From Rutpela maculata (Eukaryota > Arthropoda > Insecta > Coleoptera > Cerambycidae), in assembly GCA_936432065.2 (NCBI GenBank), contig OW386289.2, positions 18,124,277 to 18,188,276 of the forward strand: a stretch of DNA of 64,000 nucleotides. The letters run 5' to 3'. Under the pieces are notes generated by a model. The model did not search any database, was not told the origin of the DNA, and worked only from the letters and a program-made list of their open reading frames with translations. Shown here one piece after another: positions 24,772 to 35,466 of this stretch. A program made the translations under genes and the position numbers. Each line of letters opens with the position of its first letter. The stretch's first letter is position 1.

Positions 24772-25578
24772 CCTATTATCGTTGGTACAAACTATATCTT
24801 GTTTTTCTCCACGGTCATTAAACTATAACGGTTACCTCATCCAGTAGCTTTTAGACGAAGGAGAGCGCGGGGTCAACTTAGGTCTGGCGCCTACATCATG
24901 TAGTTTAGTTAGATTAAGTCTGAAATAAAAAAAACATAAGGAAATATAAGTTGTAAAAAAAATGGGCAGTTGGCAAATTAGTTGTAGCTTCCCCCCCCCC
25001 CCCAAAAAAAAATAGCTGGGTTCGTCTCTGCTTCCCAGGCAAGTTTTAATAATGTTTTAAAAACAAAACATTATCAATAAAAAATGCAATAATAAATACG
25101 AATTTACCAAAGTATTCTAGCAAATTAGTCTGTAAATCAGAAATACTGGAAAGTGACGCTTTGCGGTGTTTATTTTTGTACAAACATTTTTATGCTGACA
25201 AGTAGAAGAGGGCTGGACCATAGAAATTTTTATGACAAGAGCAAAACTGATATCTGATATGGCTTCTGCCCACCCAATATTTTGAAAGAGCATTAAATTG
25301 TTTAAGGCAAATCTGGCGAATTCTGAAATTCTTGCGGAAAAAATAATAAGTATGATAATTACGCCAATCAAGTCAAAGGTCATTTGGGTTTATAAGGTTA
25401 TCGTTTAAGAATTACAGGGTTCGCTATGCTTATGCTTACATCTATTGGGTTATCTGTGAAAAATCCCTGCCTACCCAATAAATATGCTGAAATTACGTCC
25501 ATGGTATTCAAAATTGTTTAATTGAGATCATGAAATGACTCACATTTTTTCCCAAATGTGATGCTGGAAATAATACTA

Positions 25579-26557
25579 AAGAATACGGAGAAAATTACAA
25601 ACTAGCTTTCGAACAACAAAAGCGTGACGGAGCAAAAGTTACAGAAGATAGAACAATTTGCTTTCTTACTTTAGATCTTCAGCAAACCATGCCGCTGCCA
25701 AAATTAAGTACATCGAAAGCATTTTACCTTCGTCAAATGTGGTTTTACAACCTTGGCATACATACATTGAGGAATACTGAAAAAAAAACAAACGTTCTTT
25801 TTCACATGGACTGAAGATATGGCCAGCCGTGAAAGCCTAGAAATTGCTAGTTGCTTACACACCTTTTCATAAATTTACAATGAATATTTCCAAGAAAAGA
25901 TCGTTCACATTATAATATGGCCCGACTCCTGTGGTGGACAAAATAAAAACTTCAATATCATTACACTTTACCAGCTGTTGATTTTAAAGAGAGAATTTAA
26001 AGTTATCGACCATAAATTTTCGGAGGTGGGACATTCATATTTAGATTCAGACAGAGACTTTGGCAGAGTCGAGAAAATTTTAAGGAAACATCAAAACATC
26101 TACGTTCCGGACCATCGAGAAATTTTAAGAACTCCCAAAGATGCCGTTGTCATAGATATGAAGAATCATTTCAAGGATATTGATGGAATTGCCTCAAAAC
26201 TCAATTTGTACAACAGGAAGAAAAACTTAACAATGAAAAGGTTTATTTTCGCGACGGTATAAAATGGCACCTATGGGTGCTACTATTACATCACTAGATG
26301 AAATGACTCCATTTTACAAAGTCGATATTTTAAAGAAAAGGAATATGCATAAGATAAATTCCGACGGTATTGCTCTAACGGTGTTTAATGAAAACAAGGG
26401 CAGCCTAAGTGTAGAAAAACTGGCCAATCTTAAAGAACAATTACCATTCATAAATGAAGAATACAGGCCGTATTATCACAACATACTTGGAAATGACCAA
26501 ACTGTGGCTCAAAACCGTAGAACTGTCCGACTACCTAAAAATTGTACAATGTTTTAA
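25579..26557 (+). pseudogene. Decayed DDE-type transposase of the 22850-26854 element
   Basis: A frame from about 25579 reads EYGENYKLAFEQQ, then CFLTLDLQQTMPLPKLSTSK and YNLGIHTLRN before a frameshift near 25795. The next segment holds IIIWPDSCGGQNKNFNIITL (about 25909-25970) and, in 25978-26262, VGHSYLDSDRDFGRVEK. A further shift leads to 26264-26557, ending RRTVRLPKNCTMF. Candidate catalytic acids are the D of TLDLQQ (25674), the D of WPDSCGG (25924) and a D in HSYLDSDRDFG. This protein type, with a conserved D-x-C-x-GQN block, is common in insect genomes as unnamed proteins; I recognise the pattern but no formal family name. At least three frameshifts or stops show it is dead. Confidence 0.65.
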
Positions 26558-27269
26558 TAATAATAAAATATGTTTAATTTCTTAACACTTTTATTCACTA
26601 ATTCCTTATTCATTTCAGAGAAACTTATGAACGGATAAAGGTGTTATGTACATTAATTTTTTAAAATTTTCGAAAATAATGACAACTGACAACTTTAGTT
26701 ATTTGTCTCTGAAAAGTACATCAAATGTCAATATCATCGCAAAATGCAAGCTATATAGTCGTTATAACAAAAAAGTTCTCGCCTAAAAACTTTCGAGTTA
26801 AAATACTCAATAACGTGTTTTTCTGACATAACACCTTTATCCACTTAGCTCTTCAAATATTATTTACATAGCTGAGCTGAGTATTAAAAACAACAATCGT
26901 TGTAATAACATTTTTAAAACCCAACGAAAACTTTCCATTAATTAAACTACTAAAATAGTTGCAAATCACAATTGTGAGTTAATTAATTTGAATACTGAAA
27001 ATGCATACTTTTAAATAAATAAACTATTATCAAAGTACCACAATGAAAACCTAAACGCAAATTACTTTTGAGTTGACTTCGCACATTATAGAGTCGTAAA
27101 TATTAATGAGACGACGAAATAGCAATTAACGTTGTCATTAGATTAAATTTGGTAAAATTTAGAAAAATAAAAATACTTTAATTTCATGTTAAAATTAATA
27201 GCCAAACAAGATGACAACGCCTCGCATATGATTAAATAATTTTTTATACTTTTTGTTTGATATACTGTG

Positions 27270-27990
27270 AGGTCTCCAGTTAAATCTCCCCCAGTTCCCA
27301 TAGTGGCATCGGCATCGTGTGCGTCGCCCGTCTTAAGAGCGGACTTGAAAGTACACAGTGCTAACGAAGTTAACTAACGTTTGCCTTCTCCCGTAGGGCG
27401 GTTGAGTGACCCGCTGTAGGCACCCCACTGTCTAGCCAAGAGCAACCCCAGAGGGTTACACTCGGGCAGACACAAATTACCTACTCAAAGCACTCGTCGC
27501 TCTGTGCGGAGATTGAAAAAGCCAGTAAACCTTTTTATTTCAACGGTCCCTGCTTCATCGTTCAGCTTTCACAGATTCGTAAGAAAATCTGTATAAATAC
27601 GAAATCGTATAGGATGACCCGCAACTACGAAACTATCCACGGATGGCCCGCACTACGCAACCATCTAGTGACGGCCTGCAAATACGTACCATCTGACGAT
27701 GGTCGCACTACGTACCACCTTTTGGGGTGGCCGCACGGCTGAACTCAAACAAAAGCAGATACCGGAGTAATTAATACTGCCAGCAAATGTACTCTCGAAG
27801 AGCAGGTCAATAATAGACGAATTTGGTTCCCCGGAACCACGCTTATATACGGTTGTAAAATAGAGACAAAAATTCTCAAACTGAAAGGGTGAGAAGGACA
27901 GTAAACCAAGCGAGCTTCGCGAGCTATGCAGAATTTGTCACGTAGGCATCTAGCGCTTGGCCAACCCTTCAGTTATCTAAATTACCCATT
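27270..27990. other. GC-richer island inside the hAT element, possible solo LTR or promoter
   Basis: About 700 bp stand out by GC content and by near-repeats such as GGATGACCCGCAACTACGAA, GGATGGCCCGCACTACG and TGGTCGCACTACGTACC (27610-27720). TATAAATAC lies at 27592-27600 and another TATATA-like word near 27842. It begins TGTGAGGTC near 27266. A solo LTR is possible but I find no second copy and no certain ends. No reading frame is recognised. Confidence 0.3.
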
Positions 27991-28472
27991 AATAAGAAAT
28001 TTCGAACTTAACTTAACTTAAGTCTATAATGAATATGGCTTGCTATCGTTTATGTTGAAAATCTTTCTGTTTATGTAATACATTCTTTTAGCTGAATACG
28101 TTTGTGAGAACCTCGACTTTTGCCTCGAAAATAACCCCTGTTAAAACTGTACACAATATTATAAAGAAAATAATATTTCTGTATTTAAGTAAATTATGCA
28201 TGAAATCGATTTAATTGTTATCTGGATATATTTAATTTTGATTTGAATTGTTTTAAAGTTCTGAAATACGTAAATTCTATTAAAAAATTTACAAAATTAA
28301 TTTGCAAATACACGACCTAGATACGGGGTATTTCATTATTCAAAAATATAACATAAAATAATAAAAATTATAAAATCTTAAAACAGAAGTTAGTGGTTTA
28401 CAGAATCTCGGGAGGGGGTGGGTAATTACCACGTTACCCCCCCCCCCCCATAAATCTGCGCTTGATCTGCAT

Positions 28473-29737
28473 TATCGGCATATATCCATAATTTTTTTTG
28501 TGACAAAATATTTGTTATTTATATAATACCACTGATTGGTAATAAATTATTTAATATTCACAGATTAATCGTATTGGTCATTGTAATTGTTTCATCACTA
28601 GTTATAATCAATTAAAAAAATAAAATATTTAGAACACAGATGGAAATCACCCATACAGTACTGCATTGTATCAATCGTGAGTAGTTTTTGTATCTACCAA
28701 TTGTTCAAACTACTTTGTCAAGTTTTAAGACCTCTAGTAGCTTCTTTCTATAACGTACTAAATTGTGGTACATATTTGGTTACTCATAATTTAATTTGTA
28801 ATAATTTGAAAAATAATTTGCCCGTTTGTGTTAACAGATCCTTTATTATAAGACGACAGAAATTGCAAATAATGGAGGCCCTGATGGTAAATTAATGACT
28901 AAGAGGATCATGAACAAGTTATTTACGAAACAGCTTAGGATGAACTATATATAGCTGGATTGGTTTCAAGTCCAAAAAGAATTTTTCTGTCCTACACATC
29001 GCTAGCGTTATAAGAGGTTAAAAGATTATTATTTTTATTTCAACGGTTTACTAAATATTTTGTATTACAGATGCTGTGCAAAAAACTCACAAAAAAAATA
29101 CAGAGTCCGAGATTGCGAGTGCCATATAAAAATGTGGTTGGGTTAAATGCAAAGAAAAGAGAAGAGAAACGAATCAAAAGAGAACAATAACTCAATTCTG
29201 GTCTAGAATTTCTTGAAGATTTTGTATATTTTGACTTATAGTGTTTTTATGTGTTGTGGTGTCATTCCATCTCAATTAAGCCTGTACAAATTTTGATAAT
29301 TTTTGTACCTGTACCAAAATTCTGAGAGTTGATTTTTTTCTTTTGTTTAGTTGATTTGATATAGAATGTTGTTTATATTACTTATTTAAAAGCACTTTTA
29401 TTTCTAGAGTTTTACAGATACCATGTGACAGGATTAGTTTAGATTTTCATTTCTATTTTTCTGTGCATTCTTAATCTCGAGCCACCTTGTGTTTTTTATA
29501 AAATAATCCTGTATTCTTTACTTTTCTATCAGTAAAAATTTGTCACATTAGAAGAATGTTAACTTTGTTCAAAGTTGTCCAAATAAACCTTGGAATTTGG
29601 GGCAAATTCGAACAAGCTTTAAAAACTGCTTTAAATTGAAGATAACATGAACATGTCAAAGGGTTTTTTTTTTCGAACAGAAAAAGGTTATTCTAATTTA
29701 TAACTTATAAATTAGTTTCTTTACTGCAACTTTATTA
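28473..29737. other. Interior of the CCCACACAGCAC element, nothing recognised
   Basis: AT-rich sequence. The open frame at 28677-28895 has no recognisable domain. No repeat partner was seen in the window. Confidence 0.4.
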
Positions 29738-30917
29738 ATAGTCCATTGAAATAGGTCGACAAATCAAAATTTTGAGGTAACTACTTGAATTATTGATATA
29801 AGTTATTTTGAAGTATTTGAACACGATTAATGAAACAATTTTTTTTTCAACCCCCGAGAAGGGGTGAAAAAAAATATAATAAAGTGTTTTTTCAAAATTA
29901 CTCAAAATGTGTAAAAGCTAATAAAATAGTTTCAAATAAAAATTGTAAAGCATGAAATTTTACATAAAAATGATCTCTTGACTTTCTTTGGTATTATTAG
30001 AATTAACAGAGTTAGGGTGGTTAGAAGTTAAGGGATGATATGTACAACTTTAAAAAATAATAGCGTGCTGAAAAGTTAATGGATTTAAAAATGGTTTTTT
30101 CTTCTATTTACTCAGAAAAATATAAACTTTCGTTTCAGAGAAATTGATTTTTTTTTTAATTGTTAATGAGAAAGTTACAACAATTTTAATTTTTTTATTT
30201 TCAATTAAAACCACTTTAAACGGTGAAATGAATTTTTTTTATACCATTCTGTTCACCATTTAATATATTGAACGTTTGCTTTTGAAATTTCTTTTTACCC
30301 ATCATTTTCAGGCAGGTATGGATTTATTTATCTGTTTCAATTTTTTCCAAACCTACGACACTGCTCTTGTGACGTCACGATAACTGAAAAGAAATAAAAA
30401 ATGCGTACGACAAATATGCATTCTTTATTTCTTTTCAGTTATCGTGACGTCACAAGAGCAGTTTCGTAGATTTGGAAAAAATTTAAACAGGTAAATAAAT
30501 TCATACCTGCCTGAAAATGATGGGTAAAAAAAAATTTCAAAAGCAAATGTTCAATATATTAAATGATGAACAGAATGGTATATAAAAAAAAATCCTTCCA
30601 TCGTTTAAAGTGGTTTTAATTGAAAATGAAAAAATTAAAATTGTTAACTTCTAACCACCCTAACTCTGTTAATTTTAATAATACAAAAAAAAGTCAAGAG
30701 ATCATTTTTATGTTTATTTGAAACTTTTTTTACTAGCTTTTACACATTTTGAGTAATTTTGAAAAAATACTTTATTATATTTTTTTAACCCCTTCTTGGG
30801 GGTTGAAAAAAAAATGCCTTTCATTAATCGTATTCAAATACTTCAAAGTAATTTATATGAAAAATTCAAGTATTTACCTCAAAATTTTGATTTGTCGACC
30901 TATTTCATTGGACTATA
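29738..30917. mobile_element. Foldback-type element with about 570-bp inverted arms
   Basis: The left arm starts TAGTCCATTGAAATAGGTCG and the right arm ends with its inverse. Similarity runs through the whole length to a centre near 30400, where AACTGAAAAGAAATAAA and its inverse face each other. Landmarks include CTCTTGTGACGTCACGATAA and its inverse at 30363 and 30440. There is no coding sequence. The two arms differ at scattered positions and by small indels, so the copy is not recent. Confidence 0.8.
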
Positions 30918-31144
30918 ATGTAAAATTTATAAAAGTATAAAAAAATTATATGGAATAGGTCGATGTCACAACGGCACCGTAAAGTTACCTGTTTACGCTG
31001 TGGTGTCCGACATGGAAGCGTGATTTCCCATGCTAATTTGGCCAATTTGACCACATATTGACGCTGACATAACAACAAAATAATGTGAGTTGGACCACTA
31101 CGGTGGTCGGGTAGGTGACAAAAGACCAAAGACCACAACCTAAA

Positions 31145-31400
31145 TTCTATAAAAGAATGTTCCCAAAATATTTCGATTTCAGTATACTTGAACATCTATA
31201 GAATATTCTGCTTTGTTCCAAAAACGTGCTTTTAAAACATACCTGAGTTGTTATAGGAACATTTAAAATACTCCACTTTGTAATGTGCATGGCACATTCT
31301 ATGGTAATGATTTTCATGTTGTGAGAACATTCTCAGAATATTGAAACATTAAGACCAAACATTCTGCGCATATTTTTAGAATATTTCTGTGCTGTGTGGG
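31145..31400. repeat. Right subterminal array of the CCCACACAGCAC element
   Basis: Spaced AATATTC, GAATGTTC and GAATATTC-like words run up to the right terminus and mirror those at 20440-20610. The arrangement is described under the parent element. Confidence 0.55.
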
Positions 31401-31444
31401 AATGTTGGTGCACCTTTATTACAGCTTCTTGTGCAACTTGGCGA

Positions 31445-31772
31445 CCTTTCCTGAAGGAAATGTTTCTTTGAAACGTTTCTTGGGTAGAACATCTCTAGTA
31501 TCTACAATGTGTCTGAAACGTTTCTGTAACAGTTCCAGGAACGTTTCATATTTTTCAGTATATCCATTCTTTGAGATGTGTCGGAAACATTTTTGTAAAT
31601 ATTCATAAAAGTTTCGGGCACGTGTCTATTGAAATGTGTCATTAACACGTTTATTGGACATCTTAAGTTTCTGCAATGAGTCTAGAACGTTTCTGTCGCG
31701 CTTCTAGAAACATTTCATGTTTCAGTATATGCATTCCAAAAACATTTCGGGAACAGAAAAATGTTTAGTGGG
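31445..31772. repeat. Right subterminal array of the CCCACTAAAC element
   Basis: At least nine GAAACGTTTC-like palindromes or half-palindromes recur every 30-50 bp, for example TTGAAACGTTTCTTGG near 31468 and TGAAACGTTTCTG near 31512. The left counterpart is 13388-13530. The array ends about 103 bp from a myosin splice donor. Confidence 0.7.
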
Positions 31773-31875
31773 TAGATAACTATTTGAGTGTTTGGTTTCA
31801 TCAAATTAATAAAGCAGTTTTTACTTTTTACTTTCTTATTACATTAAATTTTTTATCCTGTAAATTTCGTCTTAC

Positions 31876-32108
31876 CTGTGGTTTCTTGTCTTCGTTTGGT
31901 TTAATGCATCTTACAAAAAAAGGATGACATGCACTGAGTGTTTTCATCAGTGAATCCAAAGATGTTCTAAATTGCAAAGAAAGTGTTTTAGATTTGGAAT
32001 CTTGATTATTAGCGTCTTTAAAAATATTTTTTAGCATATCATTGTTAGAATTTACGACTAATTTTTTTAAATCTTGGCTAAACGAGTCTCGATTTTTCTC
32101 CAGAAATC
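31876..32108 (-). CDS. Unconventional myosin class VII, lower-50K/actin-binding exon
   Basis: This 233-bp exon encodes GFLEKNRDSF (with the previous exon) through SLDSLMKTLSACHPFFVRCI and KPNEDKKPQ. It covers the part of the myosin head that includes loop 2 and the conserved segment before the SH helices. It follows a polypyrimidine tract and TTTTAG acceptor, and ends at CACAG/gtaaga. Two leading bases plus 77 codons give an exact phase match to both neighbours. No stop or frameshift is present. A transposon terminus (end of the 13379-31772 element) lies only about 103 bp past its donor site. The loop segment KDANNQDSKSK is short, as in other class VII motors. Confidence 0.93.
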
Positions 32109-32478
32109 CTAAAAAAAAAATAGTAATAGTATAATTTCATTTTCAATATAATGTTTATGGTTAAAGCAAATAGGGATAAGATAGAGCGGAAGCTTCGCGT
32201 ACACGGGCCATCTGCCGAGTCCTGGGAAGCAAGGCTGAAAACCCCCTTCATAATTATCGGCGTGAATTAAAGCGGTTGTCTATACTATTGACCTCGCTAT
32301 TGACATCTGAGAATATTAGGAGAACAGAGGAGAAGAGAGAACATATGGTGTAATGTGACATCGCGCCTTCGTATTAAAAATGTTAATAATACAATAGTGG
32401 TAATGTGTCAAAATGAATGTAAAGGAATTATAGTTATTGTTAATAAGAAATAGTTTGGTAAAAGTAAAGTTAAATAAA

Positions 32479-32580
32479 ATGGTTGTGGCCTGTAATTTTT
32501 CTAATTGCGGAAGAAGAAATGATACAGACAAAGAGCAGGGCATTCTACGGTGCGCACTGCCTAAGGAACCCGCAATGTGA
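32479..32580 (+). pseudogene. Possible THAP-domain N-terminal fragment
   Basis: A 33-codon frame reads MVVACNFSNCGRRNDTDK then EQGILRCALPKEP before a TGA. The start M..C....NC followed by a G(I/L)..(F/Y)..LP-like block resembles the first half of the C2CH zinc-binding THAP domain, found in P-element transposases and host regulators. The second C-x2-H half is not found downstream. It lies in a myosin intron on the opposite strand. It could be a transposon relic or a chance likeness. Confidence 0.35.
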
Positions 32581-32823
32581 ATAATATTCCAGATGCTAGT
32601 TTGGTTTAAAATTGTTATAAAAATATGCTATCAGCTTGCTAAGTTCTTTATCACGTAGCAAGTTACTAGTAGTTAATGACGTAGTTATATTTTTGCAAGA
32701 TCCAAGCATTGCTTTTTATTAAATTTCACGTCTGGAAATGCTTTCAAGTTACTACTACATTGTTGAGAACTTCGTAGGGTAATTTGAAAATAGAATACCT
32801 AGAGTAAAATATTTTAAATAAAA

Positions 32824-32970
<147 letters not shown>

Positions 32971-33026
32971 ATATTTTTGCTATATTTTATATATTTAAAC
33001 ATGTAATGCCGCCACGTTGGGCACCA

Positions 33027-33987
33027 AATATTTGTGATGCATTTGATATTTTAATATATTTTTTTATATTTAATATAGCTTGTTAATATACTTACTTTGT
33101 AAATTAAACTCTTTCTCAGGGTCTCGAGTAGGTTCAACAAACGAACATAGTGATGTTAAGTGGAAACTTGAAAGATAATACTTTCCGTTTTATTGTTTTA
33201 AAATTTTATTTTGTTGAGCGCCAGGTGACCTTATGGCAACCAAAATTAATTAATAAATAAAACACCAAAATTTAAAAAACAATAAATAGTGAAATTTTAT
33301 TTAATAGTAATGCCAAATTTGTTCAAGAGATCAATTAGTTTGTTGTATAGATTGCCTGTATGTTTCACTAAAATGGTTTGACAAATTGTTACTAAATTTC
33401 TTAAAATTAACTAAAACTATTGGCCATTTAGACTGTCTATTGCAATTCAATTTTTATTTTAGAGATCTCAATTTTTAATAAAACTCAAAATGTCTTTATT
33501 TTATTATGAAGACGAAACGAAAACGTAGTAACCAAAGATTCGGTTGCGCATAGTGTCGCGAACCGGGTCAGACGCACCTTTACACTTGACAGGTCTCTAA
33601 CTTCAGTTGCCACTCTCGGAACTCGATGATTTCTAAACCAAACAGCTGGACTGAAATGGCGGTGTTTACCTTGGACCTCGATATTTGGAATTTCCACACT
33701 TAATTATTTCTTCTATACCATCCATTTACTTTTCGAAGCACTATTTTCACTACAGGTAAGTACCTGACATTTATTTTCGTTGCACAGTTGAAATTTGTTT
33801 ACAAAGCCTTCTTAAAATTTTTGTTGTTTACAATTTTTACAAGTTCAGATTACTTTGAAATATAAACTTATTTTCACATATCCATAGAATATTTGTTGAG
33901 TCATTAAAATTTTCCTTTTGTAATTATTATTTTTATCCAAACTTTGATAATTAAATTCTCATTTTCTACTTTTCAAAAGTTAGGTTA
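33027..33987 (-). repeat. LTR of a gag-only LTR retrotransposon, left copy (3' LTR by gag direction)
   Basis: This segment is closely similar to 42327-43249 in the same orientation, differing by substitutions and a few indels (for example extra GTAAGTACCTGACATTTATT near 33755 and about 20 bp near 33898 absent from the other copy). By the direction of gag it is the downstream LTR. Unusually, homology continues past the LTR into the tRNA-primer site and about 40 bp of internal sequence (32968-33026), as if a tandem element had been truncated here. Confidence 0.75.
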
Positions 33988-35460
33988 CAAGCTAATTTCC
34001 ATACTATTTTCATATATATATGTCCAATCTACATACTCTAATGAACATTTTGGCATATATTTTACCTAACCTACACTTATTTTTACTTTGCTAACACACA
34101 ATGTTTTTTCAGGCTGTCGCAGGCACTACATTTTGGCCCCATTTTATATGAACTTCAACCTGTGTTCAAAACTACTACACTTAAAAGTTGACCCTTATGA
34201 ATGTCTACAAGAACAACATGAAATTTTGTTACTACAATACCAGTGAGAGCTGAAATCTGTTAAAACCTAAGAAAACTAGTGCCACCCTAAAGTTTTCACC
34301 TCAGTGAGTCCTTTTTCACAGTTTATTCTTAGAGTGTACACTACAAAAAGTAAGTTATCCTATTAATCTTTAAAGTACATCACTTTTAGTTAGATTGCTA
34401 TTAGTGTTTTTATCACTTTTTCAAAAGTTTGGTTTTGGACGAGGCTTCTCGCTCTGAATTTTTATTATTTAATGTCCTGTTTATGGGATACATTTTCCCT
34501 AAATAAACCTTATTCAAAGTGTTACAATATGATATTTACATAGTTTATTTAGTGTTTTATTTAATTTAATTAATTTTTTTTGAATATTTTTTTTACATAA
34601 TTTATGTTTTTTGAGAGTGATTATGTCTCTGTATGTGTTCTTGGCACAATATCGTAAATTTTATCATGAGAATCAGCTTTTAGCAATTTCTGAGATGATT
34701 TTGCACTTCTCAAGATTCGTGCTTAATGAAAGTATCATCAGTACCCTATATTACACAACAAATTTCTTTATACTAACATTTTATTTTAACATTTGATTCA
34801 AGTATACATGAATATTTGCTTTGTGTTTCAAACATTTCATTCATCTGCAAGTAATTACTGTATTTATTATTTCACAATGTCATATATCGTTACATTTCCC
34901 CCTTAGCTAATAAATTTGAACTTAAGTGAAAATTTTTTAGCTCTGTCCATACGTTGTGAAAATCATACGGACAGACGTACAGTCTAATTTAATTTCTTTA
35001 CATTTAACCTGGATCATATGGATATAATAACGCTATGTGAAATCTTCCATTCACTCGAACATTCAAATTATCTTTCACTTCTTATATTAAATTTGTATAC
35101 CACATGTACTTATTAAAATTTGTTTTGTTCCCTTTTGTAACATATTTTCTTTTGTTTCAGGAGCTGAATTATCTCCTGATCCTATGAATATTTTACCATG
35201 AATCCATCATGACACATCATCTTGTGATTTTTAAATTATACTTTATTAATACCTAATTTTAGCTTAGTTGATATTCCTTTCTCTTTAAAATAAACTTATT
35301 GAATCTTTGTAAAATTTTACATTTACAATTTACCTTTTTAACAATTTCTGTATCATTTTATTGTTTTCAGAAGGACAAATTATCTTTACTTTTTCGGTCT
35401 TCATAAAACTTATATTTTAACATATGTGATATTTTCCATCACATGTTTACCGCAATTATT
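33988..35460 (-). other. Internal non-coding region of the LTR element
   Basis: Between gag and the downstream LTR there is about 1.9 kb with no protease, reverse transcriptase or integrase that I can recognise on either strand. Words resembling a splice donor and acceptors on the plus strand (GGTAAGT near 33756, TTTTTTCAG near 34112, TTTGTTTCAG near 35151) are noted but not supported by coding evidence. The element therefore appears non-autonomous. Confidence 0.5.
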
Positions 35461-35466
35461 TATTTC

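Larger units (their letters stand above)
23440..25030. mobile_element. hAT-superfamily element, TIR CAGAGACGAACCCA, exact 8-bp target duplication
   Basis: CAGAGACGAACCCA begins at 23440 and its inverse TGGGTTCGTCTCTG ends at 25030; CTTCCCAG flanks both (23432-23439 and 25031-25038). Runs of 14-16 C residues lie close to both ends, at about 23475-23490 and 24990-25003. The 1.6-kb body has no transposase but contains two 145-bp MITEs in opposite orientations. It is therefore a non-autonomous hAT copy, and the most recent large insertion of this stack apart from those MITEs. Confidence 0.88.
22850..26854 (+). mobile_element. Unclassified DDE transposon, TIR GAAGAGCTAAGTGGATAAAG
   Basis: A 30-bp inverted repeat, GAAGAGCTAAGTGGATAAAG followed by GTGTTATGT, lies at 22850 and, inverted, ends at 26854. 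AAAT flanks both sides (22846-22849 and 26855-26858), suggesting a 4-bp target duplication. The inner motif GGATAAAGGTGTTATGT recurs near 23032 and 26635 and is inverted near 23064, as expected of transposase-binding sites. A decayed DDE transposase fills its right half. A hAT element (23440-25030) sits in its left half. I cannot assign the superfamily. Confidence 0.75.
21753..28464. mobile_element. hAT-superfamily element, TIR CAAGGGCGGATCT, exact 8-bp target duplication
   Basis: The left end CAAGGGCGGATCTGGACC at 21753 and the inverse of the right end, CAAGCGCAGATTTATGGG at 28464, are imperfect inverted repeats. ATCTGCAT flanks both (21745-21752 and 28465-28472), the 8-bp signature of hAT. 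A G-tract of 11-12 follows within 30 bp of the left end, and its C-tract counterpart precedes the right end. Its 6.7-kb length includes a nested DDE element (22850-26854). I see no hAT transposase, so it is non-autonomous or its gene has decayed. Confidence 0.85.
20427..31400. mobile_element. CCCACACAGCACAG-ended TIR element, large, carrying nested insertions
   Basis: The left end CCCACACAGCACAGAATATTC at 20427 faces its inverse ending GAATATTTCTGTGCTGTGTGGG at 31400; AA lies outside both ends. Both ends have arrays of AATATTC/GAATGTTC-type palindromic words (20440-20610 and 31145-31390). The 10.97-kb length is mostly due to a hAT element (21753-28464), a hAT MITE (20709-21111) and a foldback (29738-30917). 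Remaining own sequence is about 20612-20708, 21120-21744, 28473-29737 and 30920-31140. No transposase was recognised in it. Confidence 0.65.
18739..31441. mobile_element. CCCAAGTAGCACAG-ended TIR element (interrupted)
   Basis: The left end CCCAAGTAGCACAGTGTGG at 18739 is matched by the inverse of a right end reading TGTGCAACTTGG at 31441. The subterminal region is enriched in AGCTGTAA/AACAGCC-type words (18770-19120 and, inverted, about 20200-20420). The right tip was separated from the body when the 20427-31400 element inserted only about 40 bp from the end. A sister terminus is at about 62914. No transposase is seen. The right end match is shorter than for the other elements, so the boundary is less certain. 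Confidence 0.5.
13379..31772. mobile_element. Outer CCCACTAAAC-ended TIR element with GAAACGTTTC subterminal array
   Basis: The left terminus CCCACTAAACACGAAACA at 13379 faces its inverse ending TGTTTAGTGGG at 31772; TA flanks both (13377-13378 and 31773-31774). Inside each end are many spaced copies of a GAAACGTTTC-like palindrome (13388-13530 on the left, 31445-31760 on the right). This repeated subterminal layout is typical of transposase-binding arrays. The element is 18.4 kb only because other elements have inserted into it: 14396-17815 and the stack 18739-31441. Its own residue is non-coding as far as I can see. It fills most of the myosin intron. The superfamily is unassigned; a CACTA-like group is one guess. 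Confidence 0.65.

Noticed and set aside
33740..35160. Plus-strand splice-like signals inside the LTR element suggesting a host gene
   Set aside because: No coding exon can be assembled between them, and the element is oriented the other way.
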